Origin: Burkholderiales bacterium
GTDB taxonomy: Bacteria > Pseudomonadota > Gammaproteobacteria > Burkholderiales > Burkholderiaceae_C
Direction of reading: 5' to 3'
DNA length: 45,559 bases
Assembly (NCBI GenBank): GCA_947451035.1
Contig: CANFXR010000011.1
Coordinates: 1-45,559 of the forward strand
How positions within the stretch are numbered: position 1 is the first letter of the stretch; each line of letters begins with the position of its first letter. The position numbers and the translations under genes are program-made. Under the pieces are notes generated by a model. That model saw nothing but the letters and a program-made list of their open reading frames with translations. It did not search any database and was not told the origin of the DNA. Shown piece by piece: positions 17,082-26,285 of this stretch.

Positions 17082-17132
17082 GAAGCAATCCTGCCGTCCA
17101 CGCTCAGGTTGACTCGCCCCGAACCGAATCGT

Positions 17133-18392
17133 TCAGATGCGCTGCCAGACCGCCGCAAAAAAACCGTCCGTGCCGTGCCGATGCGGCCACAGGCGCAGGT
17201 TCGGCCCCTGCACCAGCGAGTCGGACTGCGCGACGTGTGCATCGGCCAGCAACTGCTCGGCGGGAACGCGCTTGAACTCTCGCGGGTGCTCGGCGCAAAA
17301 GGCATCAGCGATGTCTTCGTTTTCAGCCCGCAGCAAGCTGCAGGTGGCATAGACCAGCCGGCCGCCGGACTTGACCAGCCGCGCGGCGCTGTTCAAGATG
17401 GCCGCCTGCTTGACGCGCAGCTCATCGACAGCCTCGGGCGATTGCCGCCACTTCATGTCGGGATTGCGCCGCAGGGTGCCCAGACCCGAGCACGGCGAAT
17501 CCACCAGTACCCGGTCGATCTTGCCGGCCAGGCGCTTGATGCGGTCATCGCGCTCATGGGCGATCTGCACCGGATGCACGTTGGACAAGCCGCTGCGCGC
17601 CAGCCGCGGCTTGAGCGCGGCCAGCCGATGACCCGAGGTGTCAAAGGCGTACAGGCGCCCCGTGTTGCGCATCGACGCGCCCAGCGCCAGCGTCTTGCCG
17701 CCCGCACCGGCACAAAAGTCGACCACCATCTCGCCGCGCTTGGCGTCGACCAGCAGCGCGAGCAACTGGCTGCCCTCGTCTTGCACCTCGACATCACCGC
17801 GCATGAACACATCAAGCTTGTGCAGCGCCGGCTTGCCCTGCGCACGCAAGCCCCAGGGTGAGTAGGGCGTTGGCGTGACCTCGATGCCCGCCGCGACAAA
17901 TTCGGCGAGCACCTGCTCTCGCTTGGCCTTGAAGGTGTTGACGCGCAGATCGAGCGGCGCGTTGCTGTTGAGCGACTCGACGAGGGGCCAGAAGTCATCG
18001 GCCACCTCGGCCTTCAGGCGCTCGGCGAGCCACTCAGGCAAGTTGTGTCGCAAACGCTCAGGCAAGGCGGCGCGGTCGATGGCTTCGACCTTCTCGAGCC
18101 ACTGCGCCTCGCCATCGACCAGCGCCGCTCTCAGAAAGGCCGCGTTGCCCTGCCAGCCCAGCAACACCAGGCGACGCTCCATCTCGCCCCGGCCGGATTG
18201 CGCCAGATGCTGATAGAGCAGCCGTTGCCGCAATACCGTGTAGGTGGTTTCAGCCAGCGTGTGCCGCTCGCGCATGCCCAGCGTGCGGTGCTGGCGGAAG
18301 AAATCCGAGACCACCCGGTCGGCCGGGGATTCGAATTGCAGGACTCGGTGGAGGAGTTCGGTGGAAAGTTCGACAAGAGCGTTGGGGTGCAT
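17133..18392 (-). CDS. RsmB/NOP-family rRNA (cytosine-C5) methyltransferase
   Basis: 419 residues. The N-terminal ~120 residues are helical and NusB-like; the rest is a SAM-dependent m5C methyltransferase. Visible are the SAM loop VDFCAGAGGKTLALG, a motif IV cysteine in DSPCSGLGTLRRNPDMKW, and the catalytic Cys in YATCSLL. It should methylate 16S rRNA cytosine, C967 if it is the true RsmB. That paralog is often beside fmt/def, which are absent here, so the exact target is unsure. It sits between purN and the desaturase gene on the same strand. Confidence 0.88.
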   Translation of the reverse strand: MHPNALVELSTELLHRVLQFESPADRVVSDFFRQHRTLGMRERHTLAETTYTVLRQRLLYQHLAQSGRGEMERRLVLLGWQGNAAFLRAALVDGEAQWLEKVEAIDRAALPERLRHNLPEWLAERLKAEVADDFWPLVESLNSNAPLDLRVNTFKAKREQVLAEFVAAGIEVTPTPYSPWGLRAQGKPALHKLDVFMRGDVEVQDEGSQLLALLVDAKRGEMVVDFCAGAGGKTLALGASMRNTGRLYAFDTSGHRLAALKPRLARSGLSNVHPVQIAHERDDRIKRLAGKIDRVLVDSPCSGLGTLRRNPDMKWRQSPEAVDELRVKQAAILNSAARLVKSGGRLVYATCSLLRAENEDIADAFCAEHPREFKRVPAEQLLADAHVAQSDSLVQGPNLRLWPHRHGTDGFFAAVWQRI

Positions 18393-18438
18393 CCGGTCGA
18401 TTATCGGTGACGACCCTCGCGCAGGGCGGGTTCCCGCG

Positions 18439-19068
18439 CTACACCAGCCACTGCGCGGCGCCGCTGCGATGGGCGATGCGCCCGGCCCCGGCGAAGTCCA
18501 GCTTGCCTTCTACCCACCAGCGCACCACGCGCGGGTACAAGATGTGTTCGGCCGCCGTCACGCGCGCCGCCAGCGTTTCTTCGGTATCGCCCTCCAGAAC
18601 GGGCACCGCCGCCTGCGCCACGATGGGGCCGTGATCCAGTTCGGGCGTGACCACATGAACCGTGGTCCCCGCCAGTTTGCAGCCGGCGTCAATCGCCCGG
18701 CGGTGGGTGTGCAAGCCGGTGAACGCCGGCAGCAGCGAGGGGTGGATGTTGAGCATGCGTCCGGCGTAGCGGTTTACAAACTCGACGCTCAGGATGCGCA
18801 TGAAGCCCGCCAGCACCACGAGATCAGGCTCGAATGCATCAATGGCGTCGGCCAGCGCCGCATCAAAGGCCGCGCGGTCCGCGTGCGCACGGTGATCGAC
18901 GACGGCCGTGGCGATGCCCCGCTGTGCTGCATCGGCCAGCCCTGCGGCGTCGGGCTTGTTGCTGATCACGGCGGCGATGCGCGCGTTCCAGCCCTCGGCG
19001 GCGCAAGCCTCGGCGATCGCCATCATGTTGGAGCCGCGGCCTGAAATGAGGATGACTAGGTTTTTCAT
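18439..19068 (-). CDS. purN: Phosphoribosylglycinamide formyltransferase (GART)
   Basis: A 209-residue enzyme that formylates GAR with 10-formyl-THF, the third step of purine synthesis. Visible are ISGRGSNM, the catalytic LNIHPSLLPAF (Asn and His) and the Asp in VTPELDHGPIVAQ. ATG 19066-19068 gives MKNLVILISGRGSN; the frame extends 28 codons further without support. It is divergent from trpS, with 98 bases between the starts. Confidence 0.96.
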   Translation of the reverse strand: MKNLVILISGRGSNMMAIAEACAAEGWNARIAAVISNKPDAAGLADAAQRGIATAVVDHRAHADRAAFDAALADAIDAFEPDLVVLAGFMRILSVEFVNRYAGRMLNIHPSLLPAFTGLHTHRRAIDAGCKLAGTTVHVVTPELDHGPIVAQAAVPVLEGDTEETLAARVTAAEHILYPRVVRWWVEGKLDFAGAGRIAHRSGAAQWLV

Positions 19069-19166
19069 GGATGGGAGAGGCGCGACAAGCCACAGGCGCG
19101 CCGCAGTGTATCGGCCTTGGCTTGTGGCCAAACCTACAATCGCGACCCTCACCTCAGAGCGCGCCC

Positions 19167-20363
19167 ATGAAACAAAGAGTCTTGTCCGGCATGCGACCCA
19201 CGGGTGCCTTGCACCTTGGCCATTACCACGGCGCCTTGAAAAACTGGGTGCGCCTGCAGGCGGACTTCGACTGCTTCTATTTCGTGGCCGACTGGCACGC
19301 GCTGACCACGCACTACGAGAACCGCGAGGTCATCGAGCGCAACGTCTACGACATGGTGATCGACTGGCTGGCCGCCGGCGTCGATCCGGAAAAGGTCACG
19401 CTGTTCATCCAGAGTCGCATTCCCGAGCACGCCGAACTGTTCACCCTGCTCGCCATGGGCACGCCGCTCGCATGGCTCGAGCGCATGCCGACCTACAAGG
19501 ACCAGATGGAAAAGCTCAAGGATCGCGATCTCGCGACCTACGGCTTTCTCGGCTATCCCTTGCTGCAGGCGGCTGACATCCTGATCTACAAGGCGGCGTT
19601 TGTGCCGGTGGGCGAGGACCAGGCGCCGCACGTGGAAATCACCCGCGAGGTGGCGCGCCGCTTCAACCACCTCTATGGTCGCGAAGCCGACTCGGAAGCG
19701 CTGGCGCAGGCGGTGGTCAAGAAGATGAGCAAATCCGACGGCAAGGCGTTCAGCGCCGCACGCAAGGCCTTCCAGGAGACCGGCAGCGACGCATCACTCG
19801 AGCAGGCCCGCGCGCTGATCGCCGAAGGCGGCGCGCTGAGCGCGGCCGACCGCGAGCGCCTCGACGCTTTCCTGCGCGGTACCGGCAAGACCATCCTGCA
19901 CGAGCCCGCCGTCTTGCTGACCGAGGTGAGCAAGCTGCCAGGTCTTGATGGCGCCAAGATGAGCAAGAGTTACGGCAATGCCATCGCGATGCGCGAAGAG
20001 CCCGCCGAAGTCGAGCGCAAGATCAAGCGCATGCCGACCGATCCGCAACGGGTGCGGCGCACTGACGCGGGCGACCCCGACCGTTGCCCCGTGTGGCAGT
20101 TTCACCAGGTCTACTCGGACGCCGAGACCAGGCAATGGGCCGCCGCCGGCTGCAAGACGGCGGGCATCGGCTGCCTTGAATGCAAGCAGCCGGTCATCGA
20201 CGCGATCCTGCGTGAGCAGCAGCCCTGGCGCGAGCGCGCCGAAACCTATCTCACCAACCCGAAACAGGTGCAGTGGATCGTCGACGTGGGCACCGAACGG
20301 GCGCGCACCGTGGCGCGCCAGACGATGGGCGAAGTGCGCGAGGCGATGGGGATCAACTACTGA
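19167..20363 (+). CDS. trpS: Tryptophan--tRNA ligase (long, insertion-bearing type)
   Basis: 398 residues, class I. HIGH-type motif HLGH at 16-19 and the true KMSKS at 264-268 (GAKMSKSYGN). Compared with the ~330-residue E. coli enzyme it carries an extra domain between the Rossmann halves, common in betaproteobacteria. Within it, at 186-190, a second KMSKS string occurs (VKKMSKSDGKAF), which is unusual. The C-terminal GCLECKQPV segment is kept. ATG 19167 (MKQRVLSGMRPTGALHLGH) is chosen over an upstream in-frame start at 19071. Confidence 0.96.
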   Translation: MKQRVLSGMRPTGALHLGHYHGALKNWVRLQADFDCFYFVADWHALTTHYENREVIERNVYDMVIDWLAAGVDPEKVTLFIQSRIPEHAELFTLLAMGTPLAWLERMPTYKDQMEKLKDRDLATYGFLGYPLLQAADILIYKAAFVPVGEDQAPHVEITREVARRFNHLYGREADSEALAQAVVKKMSKSDGKAFSAARKAFQETGSDASLEQARALIAEGGALSAADRERLDAFLRGTGKTILHEPAVLLTEVSKLPGLDGAKMSKSYGNAIAMREEPAEVERKIKRMPTDPQRVRRTDAGDPDRCPVWQFHQVYSDAETRQWAAAGCKTAGIGCLECKQPVIDAILREQQPWRERAETYLTNPKQVQWIVDVGTERARTVARQTMGEVREAMGINY

Positions 20364-20387
20364 TCCGACACGCCGGCCGGTCTGCGG

Positions 20388-20945
20388 TCACAGGGCCAGG
20401 AAGTGCTCGCGGTAGTAAGCGAGCTCTTCGATGGACTCGCGGATGTCGGCCATCGCGGTGTGCGCCTGAGCCTTCTTGAAGCCGTCCATGATGCCGGGCT
20501 TCCAGCGCTTGGCCAGTTCCTTGAGCGTGCTGACATCGAGGTTGCGATAGTGGAAGAACGTCTCCAGCGCCGGCATGTAGTTGGCGAGGAATCGGCGGTC
20601 CTGACACACGCTGTTGCCACACATGGGCGACTTGCCCGCAGGCACGTGTTCTTTCAGGAACGCGATGATCTGCGCTTCGGCCTGCGCCTCGTCGAGCGTG
20701 GACGCCTTGACCCGCTCGATCAAGCCGCTGCGCCCATGCGTGCCCTTGTTCCAGGCGTCCATCGCATCCAGTGCGGCGGTGCTTTGGTGGACGGCCAGCG
20801 TGGGCCCTTCGATGCGCACATTCAGTTGCGGGTCGGTCACGATCACCGCGATTTCGATGATGCGGTCGGTGGCCGGGTACAGCCCGGTCATCTCGAGGTC
20901 GATCCAGATCAGGTTGTTTTCGCTCTTGGTCAATGTCGTGGTCAT
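20388..20945 (-). CDS. orn: Oligoribonuclease
   Basis: A 185-residue DEDDh 3'-5' exonuclease that finishes RNA decay by cutting short oligoribonucleotides, including pGpG from c-di-GMP turnover. Exo I is [14 protein letters not shown] (Asp, Glu); Exo II lies around [11 protein letters not shown]; Exo III has the His-Asp pair in [12 protein letters not shown]. It converges with trpS (24 bases apart) and is divergent from the M48 protease gene, with 47 bases between starts. Confidence 0.97.
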   Translation of the reverse strand: MTTTLTKSENNLIWIDLEMTGLYPATDRIIEIAVIVTDPQLNVRIEGPTLAVHQSTAALDAMDAWNKGTHGRSGLIERVKASTLDEAQAEAQIIAFLKEHVPAGKSPMCGNSVCQDRRFLANYMPALETFFHYRNLDVSTLKELAKRWKPGIMDGFKKAQAHTAMADIRESIEELAYYREHFLAL

Positions 20946-20992
20946 GTCTGAAGCTCCTTGTCTCGATTCTCGCCGCCCTACACTGCGCAGCC

Positions 20993-22294
20993 ATGCCGCA
21001 AACTGACCCGTCCTTCAGCCCCGCCCTGATGCTCGCCCTCGTGTTCACGGGCGCGCTGGTGATCTCCCTGATGGCGAGGTTCTGGCTGGCCAGCCGGCAG
21101 ATGCGTCATGTGGCCCTTTACAGCGATGCCGTGCCCGCCGCGTTTGCCGGCACGGTGCCGCTGGAATCGCACCGCAAGGCAGCCCGCTACACCCTGACCA
21201 AGAGCAGCTTCGGCCTGTGGACGATGGCCTTCAGTGCCGCAGTGCTCATCGGCTGGACGCTGTTGGGCGGCCTCGGATGGCTCAACGACGCGCTGCTCGA
21301 GACCGTGCGCCCGCGCTTCGGCGGCATGGCTTACCAGTTGGCGCTGCTGGCGGCCTTCACGCTGATCGGCTCGGTACTCGAGCTGCCGTTCGATCTTTAC
21401 GGCACGTTTCGCATCGAGCAGGCCTTCGGCTTCAACCGCATGACGTGGCAGCTGTACCTCGCTGACGCCCTCAAGGGCTTGCTGCTTGGCGCGCTGATCG
21501 GCCTGCCGCTGGCGGCGGGCATGCTGTGGATCATGGGCAGCACGGGTGCGTTTTGGTGGTTGTGGACGTGGGCGGCCTGGATGGCCTTCAACCTGCTGGC
21601 GATGGTGGTGTACCCGACGCTGATTGCGCCGCTGTTCAACACCTTCAAGCCGCTGGCCGATGCGGCCGTGGAAGTCCGCGTGCAAGCGCTGATGGCCAAA
21701 TGCGGCTTCACCGCCAAGGGCATTTTCGTGATGGACGGCAGCAAGCGATCGGCCCACGGCAATGCTTACTTCACCGGCTTTGGTGCAGCCAAGCGGGTGG
21801 TGTTCTTCGACACCCTGCTGGCCAAGCTGTCGCCGGGCGAGGTTGAAGCGGTGCTCGCGCATGAGCTCGGGCACTTCAAGCACAAACACATCATCAAGCG
21901 GCTGGTGTCGATGTTCGCCATCAGCCTGGCCGCCTTTGCCGCGTTGGGTTGGCTGTCGGGACAGACCTGGTTTTACGGTGCCTTCGGCGTGCAGCCGGGA
22001 ATGGCAGCGCCCAACGACGCGTTGTCGCTGCTGCTGTTCATGCTGATCGTGCCGGTGTTCGGATTTTTCGTGTCGCCGCTGTTTGCGGGGCTGTCGCGCC
22101 GACATGAATTCGAAGCCGACGCCTACGCCTGCGCCCACGCCGATGGTCGCGATCTGGCTTCGGCGCTGCTCAAGCTCTATGAAGACAACGCCTCGACGCT
22201 GACGCCTGACCCGCTGTACGCGCGCTTTTACTATTCGCACCCGCCAGCCGCCGAGCGCCTGGCGGCGATGCCATCACCGGTCCCACAGGCATGA
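20993..22294 (+). CDS. M48-family membrane zinc metalloprotease (Ste24-like)
   Basis: 433 residues. The zinc site HELGH lies at 290-294 ([13 protein letters not shown]), with the third ligand in HEFEADAYA. Seven or so hydrophobic segments surround it, giving the Ste24/CAAX-protease topology rather than the shorter HtpX. Such bacterial enzymes act in inner-membrane protein quality control; prenylated substrates are not expected. ATG 20993 (MPQTDPSF) is chosen because earlier codons overlap the orn promoter region. It is followed 13 bases later by rsgA. Confidence 0.9.
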   Translation: MPQTDPSFSPALMLALVFTGALVISLMARFWLASRQMRHVALYSDAVPAAFAGTVPLESHRKAARYTLTKSSFGLWTMAFSAAVLIGWTLLGGLGWLNDALLETVRPRFGGMAYQLALLAAFTLIGSVLELPFDLYGTFRIEQAFGFNRMTWQLYLADALKGLLLGALIGLPLAAGMLWIMGSTGAFWWLWTWAAWMAFNLLAMVVYPTLIAPLFNTFKPLADAAVEVRVQALMAKCGFTAKGIFVMDGSKRSAHGNAYFTGFGAAKRVVFFDTLLAKLSPGEVEAVLAHELGHFKHKHIIKRLVSMFAISLAAFAALGWLSGQTWFYGAFGVQPGMAAPNDALSLLLFMLIVPVFGFFVSPLFAGLSRRHEFEADAYACAHADGRDLASALLKLYEDNASTLTPDPLYARFYYSHPPAAERLAAMPSPVPQA

Positions 22295-22307
22295 GCGGAT
22301 CCAGGTT

Positions 22308-23225
22308 TTGAGCAAGGCTGGCAGCGGTGATACCGAGACCCGCACGGGGCTGGTCGTCTCAGGCTTCGGCCGCCACTACATCGTCGAATCGGATGCAGGT
22401 GAGCGCATCACGTGCCACCCGCGCGGCAAGAAAAGCCTGTGCGTGGTCGGCGACCGGGTTCGCTGGCAGGCCACCGGCGACGAGGGCGTGATCGAGGCGC
22501 TGGAGCCCCGGCGCAACCTGCTGTTCCGGCAGGACGAATGGAAGACCAAGGCGTTCGCCGCCAACCTGGACCAGGTGCTGGTGATGGTGGCCAGCGAGCC
22601 GGTGTTCAGCGAGTCGCAACTGGCCCGCGCGCTGATCGCCGCCGAGAGCGCCGGCATCGAGGTCAGCATCCTGCTCAACAAGACCGACCTGCCGCAGATC
22701 GTGGCGGCTCGGGCGCGCTTGCAGCCTTATCTGGACATGGGCTACCGCGTGCTGGAAGTCGCGCTCAAGACGCAACCCGAGGCCTCGCGTGCGGTGCTCG
22801 GTCCGCTGATGGACCAGCGCGCCTCGCTCGTGCTGGGCCCCAGCGGCACCGGCAAGAGCACGCTGATCAACCTGCTGGCTCCGGACGCGCGCGCGCAGGT
22901 TGGCGAGGTCTCGCAGGCTTTGAATTCAGGCCGCCACACGACGACCTCGACGCAGTGGTACTGGCTGGACGCCGAACGACGCACGGGGCTCATCGATTCG
23001 CCCGGATTCCAGGAGTTCGGACTCAAGCAGATCGATGCGCAAAACCTGCCGGGGCTGATGCCCGATCTGCGCGACGCGGCCACGCAATGCCGTTTCTACA
23101 ACTGCACCCACCGCCAGGAACCCAACTGTGGTGTGCGTGAGGCGTTGGCGCGGGGCGAGATCAGCGAATCGAGATACCGGATCTACGGCGAAATTCGCCA
23201 GGAGCTCGAAGGCACGCGCTGGTAG
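22308..23225 (+). CDS. rsgA: Small ribosomal subunit biogenesis GTPase RsgA
   Basis: About 305 residues. An OB-fold leads into a circularly permuted GTPase: G4 NKTD comes before G1 GPSGTGKST and G3 DSPGFQEFGL. The C-terminal zinc motif is CRFYNCTHRQEPNCGVREAL. It checks late 30S assembly. The start is taken as TTG 22308 behind GGATCCAGG. The nearby ATG at 22291 overlaps the protease stop but closes after six codons. A small error near the start would change this, so the exact N-terminus is uncertain. Confidence 0.93.
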   Translation: MSKAGSGDTETRTGLVVSGFGRHYIVESDAGERITCHPRGKKSLCVVGDRVRWQATGDEGVIEALEPRRNLLFRQDEWKTKAFAANLDQVLVMVASEPVFSESQLARALIAAESAGIEVSILLNKTDLPQIVAARARLQPYLDMGYRVLEVALKTQPEASRAVLGPLMDQRASLVLGPSGTGKSTLINLLAPDARAQVGEVSQALNSGRHTTTSTQWYWLDAERRTGLIDSPGFQEFGLKQIDAQNLPGLMPDLRDAATQCRFYNCTHRQEPNCGVREALARGEISESRYRIYGEIRQELEGTRW

Positions 23226-23253
23226 CGCCAGCATCGAGCCGGGCAGGATCGGG

Positions 23254-24243
23254 TCAACCGATCAGATTGGCCAGTGTGAGCAAGGCCAGCAACAGCATCC
23301 ACAGCACCACCGAGCGCCAGACCAGACCCACGATGCTTTGCAGGTGACCTGACGCCGGCGGCACGCCAGACGTTGAGCCGTCAGCGGCCAGATCGTCGGC
23401 ACCGGCGCCTCGCGTGAAGGTCTTGGAACGGTCTGGCGTCACGCCAGGTGCGGCACGCCCGCCCAACTGAACGCCCACGGCCCCCGCAGCGGCGGCCAGG
23501 ATGACGCCTTCATTGGGGTGTCGCCAGAGTTCGGCGTCCCGGCGCCAGCCGTTGATCGCTTCCTCGAAATTGCCAACCACCGCGAAGCCGAACGCGGTGA
23601 GCCGCGCGGGGAAGTGGTCCATCAGCCCGAACAACCTTTGCGACAGCCGCAGCAACCGCTCGTTGGTCGGCTCGCCCACCGTCTCACTGCGATAGCCCCA
23701 GTAGCGGCTGGCGAACTCGGCGGTTCGGTACAGGATGGCCCCGGCCGGGCCCAGCCCGAGCGACGACAGCACCACGAACCAGAAGAACACGCCGAACACA
23801 TGACGGTGGGCGGCCAGCAGCGAGTGCTCGATCACATGGCGCAGCAACTCGGTGCGCGGCAGTTCGCTCATGTCGAGGTGACGCCATTCCGTGAGCAGAC
23901 TGCGCGCGGTGAATTCGTCGTCGCGCTCGAGCGCATCTCGAATGTCGGTGAAGTAGTGGCTGAACTGCCGGAACCCCAAAGTGAGGTACAGCACGGCAAC
24001 GTTCCATGCCAGGCCCAACAGCAAGCTGTAATGCGCGACCCCGGCGTAGACCAGCCACACCAGCACCGCAGGCAACACCACCGTGGTCAGCCAGACAACC
24101 CAGGCGTGACGCTGCTGCCCTGCATCAAAGGTGTGCGCCGCCCAGCGCAGCCAGGCCGTGAGCGCCGCATGCACGGCCGTTCCGCGCTGAAGCGGCTTCA
24201 ACTGCTCAAGCAGCAGCGCCAGGAGAACCGAGAAGAGACTCAT
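23254..24243 (-). CDS. CobD/CbiB-family (AmpE-like) membrane protein
   Basis: 329 residues with several transmembrane helices: an N-terminal LLALLLEQL segment, helices near 45-85 and 140-165, and one at the C-terminus. The pattern FSHYFTDIRDALERDDEFTARSLL and the later LMDHFPARLTAFGFAVVGNFEEA resemble the CbiB/CobD (cobinamide synthesis) and AmpE superfamily. No cobalamin genes are in the window, so a true CbiB role is doubtful; an AmpE-like envelope role is equally possible. It converges with rsgA and lies 32 bases after the Nudix gene on the same strand. Confidence 0.7.
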   Translation of the reverse strand: MSLFSVLLALLLEQLKPLQRGTAVHAALTAWLRWAAHTFDAGQQRHAWVVWLTTVVLPAVLVWLVYAGVAHYSLLLGLAWNVAVLYLTLGFRQFSHYFTDIRDALERDDEFTARSLLTEWRHLDMSELPRTELLRHVIEHSLLAAHRHVFGVFFWFVVLSSLGLGPAGAILYRTAEFASRYWGYRSETVGEPTNERLLRLSQRLFGLMDHFPARLTAFGFAVVGNFEEAINGWRRDAELWRHPNEGVILAAAAGAVGVQLGGRAAPGVTPDRSKTFTRGAGADDLAADGSTSGVPPASGHLQSIVGLVWRSVVLWMLLLALLTLANLIG

Positions 24244-24275
24244 CGCGTTCGATCATACCGACCGGCTTCGCCGCC

Positions 24276-24962
24276 TCAGGCGGACAGAAACCGGTAGAGG
24301 TTGCGCAGCATCGCGGCCGTGGCGCCCCAGATGAAGTGGCTGCGCGGCGAGCCGTCCGCCTCCTGCGACGGCCATGGCATGGAAAAGAACTCTCTGGCCT
24401 CGTCGCCCTCGCCCACCGCATGTCGCCGGTGGTGCGCGGGGCTCATCAGAAAGGCCAGCGGAACCTCGAACACTTCCGAGACTTCGGAGGGGTCCAGGCG
24501 CAGCGTGAAGTCGGGCTGGACGATCCCGACCACGGGGGTCACGATGAAGCTGGTGACCGTGGTGTAGATCGGCAGCGATCCCAGCACCTGGACACAGTGT
24601 GATGCCAGTCCGATCTCCTCCTCGGCCTCGCGCAGCGCAGTGTCGACGGGCGACAGATCGTGAGGCTCTGCGCGCCCGCCAGGGAAGCTGATCTGCCCGG
24701 GGTGATCGCTCAAGTGCTCGGCGCGCCGCGTCAGCAGCACGGTCAAACCGGCCTCGCGCTCAAGCAAAGGCACCAGCACCGAGGCATGGACCGGCGATCG
24801 CTGTCCCAGCGGGCGCTCGGCCACCAACTCAGGGGTCCAGACCAGCGACTTCGCAAACCGCTCACGCAACGCGGACGCCGACAGCCTGTCAAGCGGCACG
24901 GCCGGCAGGTGATCGTCGACCGCCAGCACGGGCAATCGTTGTGGATCGAAGATGAGCGACAT
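24276..24962 (-). CDS. Nudix hydrolase, CoA pyrophosphatase type (NudL-like)
   Basis: 228 residues. The CoA-specific motif LTRRAEHLSDHPGQISFPGGRAE runs into the Nudix box (GGRAEPHDLSPVDTALREAEEEIG), as in NudL/YeaB and PCD1-type enzymes. These split CoA and oxidised CoA to 3',5'-ADP and phosphopantetheine. The start lies 16 bases past the rplS-side terminator. Substrate preference is inferred from the motif. Confidence 0.9.
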   Translation of the reverse strand: MSLIFDPQRLPVLAVDDHLPAVPLDRLSASALRERFAKSLVWTPELVAERPLGQRSPVHASVLVPLLEREAGLTVLLTRRAEHLSDHPGQISFPGGRAEPHDLSPVDTALREAEEEIGLASHCVQVLGSLPIYTTVTSFIVTPVVGIVQPDFTLRLDPSEVSEVFEVPLAFLMSPAHHRRHAVGEGDEAREFFSMPWPSQEADGSPRSHFIWGATAAMLRNLYRFLSA

Positions 24963-24978
24963 GGGATGGAAAATTGAA

Positions 24979-25002
24979 AAAGCCGCCTCGTGAGGCGGCT
25001 TT
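24979..25002 (-). terminator. Intrinsic terminator of the rpsP-rimM-trmD-rplS operon
   Basis: AAAGCCGCCTC-GT-GAGGCGGCTTT: 11-base arms with a 2-base loop (24979-24989 and 24992-25002). On the minus strand the stem is followed by a run of Ts. It lies 32 bases after the rplS stop and before the Nudix start. Confidence 0.9.
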
Positions 25003-25034
25003 CGAAGTCAGGCGTAAACGCCGGACCGTCGGGA

Positions 25035-25388
25035 TCAGCCCAACTTTTCCTTGATGCGAGCCGACTTGCCCGAGCGCTCGCGCAGGTAGTACAGCTTGGC
25101 GCGACGCACATCGCCACGGCGCTTGACTTCGATCGAAGCGATCAGCGGGCTGTAGAGCTGGAACGTGCGCTCGACACCCTCACCGCTGGAAATCTTGCGG
25201 GCGATGAAGCTGGAGTTGAGGCCGCGGTTGCGTTTGGCAATGACCACGCCCTCGTAGGCCTGGACCCGCTTGCGCGTGCCTTCAACCACGTTGACATTGA
25301 CGATGACGGTGTCGCCAGGTGCAAAAACGGGAATCGTCTTGTTAAGACGGGTAATTTCCTCTTGCTCGAGGGTTTGAATCAGGTTCAT
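25035..25388 (-). CDS. rplS: 50S ribosomal protein L19
   Basis: 117 residues; [53 protein letters not shown] is the standard L19 core at the subunit interface. It ends the rpsP-rimM-trmD-rplS cluster, 111 bases after trmD, and is followed by a strong terminator. This four-gene order is conserved across proteobacteria. Confidence 0.98.
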   Translation of the reverse strand: MNLIQTLEQEEITRLNKTIPVFAPGDTVIVNVNVVEGTRKRVQAYEGVVIAKRNRGLNSSFIARKISSGEGVERTFQLYSPLIASIEVKRRGDVRRAKLYYLRERSGKSARIKEKLG

Positions 25389-25499
25389 GTTTTCTCCGTG
25401 CGATCTTGCCCGCGTGTGTTGGCAGTATTGGGATTCCGGTTGGAGGCGCTTCCATGAGAAGCGCGCTGATCCGGTCGCGGCAGAGGATCGAAAAGCCGA

Positions 25500-26267
25500 C
25501 TAGTGTAACCGCAGTGTGCTCAGGAAAAGTTCGTCTTGCGTACTCAATCGGCCAGCATCGCGGGCGGCAGCGATCAGATCAGGGCGCCTGCGCGCCGTCA
25601 GCGCCAGCGACTGCTCCCGGCGCCAGCGCGCAATGCGGGCGTGGTTTCCCGACAGCAGCACCGGCGGGATCGGCAAGGTGCCGTCATCGGTGGCGAGCAA
25701 TTCGGGGCGGCTGTAGTGCGGCCCTTCGAGCAACCCGTCTGAAAAGCTGTCCTGCTGATGGGACTGCGCGTCACCCAGCACACCGTCTTGCAGCCGGGCG
25801 ACTCCATCGAGCAAAACCAGCGCCGGCAGTTCGCCGCCCGACAGAACGAAGTCGCCGAGACTCAACTCGATGTCGACGTGACGGTCGAGAAATCGTTGAT
25901 CGATGCCCTCGTACCGGCCGCACAGCAGCACCGCACCCGCCCCAACGGCGAATTCGGCGACCACCTGCTGATCGATCTGCCGACCCGTGGGCGTGAAATG
26001 AACCACCGGCCGCCTGTCGACCGACTCGCCTTCACGGCCGGCACGAACGGCCGCCAGAGCGCGCTCGAGCGGTTCAGCCAGCAGGACCATCCCGGGCCCA
26101 CCGCCGTAGGGACGGTCGTCCACACGGCGATAGTGACCATCGGCAAAGTCGCGCAACGGCCACAGCCGCACATCCACCTGTGCCGACTCGAAGGCGCGGC
26201 GTGTGATGCCGTGTGTCAGGTGCGGCGCAAAGAGTTCGGGGAAAAGGGTAATGACGTCGAACCGCAT
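25500..26267 (-). CDS. trmD: tRNA (guanine-N1-)-methyltransferase
   Basis: 255 residues; makes m1G37 in tRNAs reading CNN/UNN/CGG codons and so guards the reading frame. The SPOUT knot is visible as LLCGRYEGIDQRFLD and SLGDFVLSGGELPALVLLDGVARL, with the C-terminal PPVLLSGNHARIARWRREQSL. An in-frame TTG six codons upstream (26283-26285) follows the rimM stop, but ATG 26265-26267 (MRFDVITLFPELF) matches the family start and is used. Confidence 0.97.
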   Translation of the reverse strand: MRFDVITLFPELFAPHLTHGITRRAFESAQVDVRLWPLRDFADGHYRRVDDRPYGGGPGMVLLAEPLERALAAVRAGREGESVDRRPVVHFTPTGRQIDQQVVAEFAVGAGAVLLCGRYEGIDQRFLDRHVDIELSLGDFVLSGGELPALVLLDGVARLQDGVLGDAQSHQQDSFSDGLLEGPHYSRPELLATDDGTLPIPPVLLSGNHARIARWRREQSLALTARRRPDLIAAARDAGRLSTQDELFLSTLRLH

Positions 26268-26285
26268 GGGTGCAACCCTGGGCAA

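Noticed and set aside
23247-23263. GATCGG-GTCAA-CCGATC hairpin between rsgA and the CbiB-like gene
   Set aside because: It overlaps the last codons of the CbiB-like gene and lacks a T-run, so I did not call a terminator.
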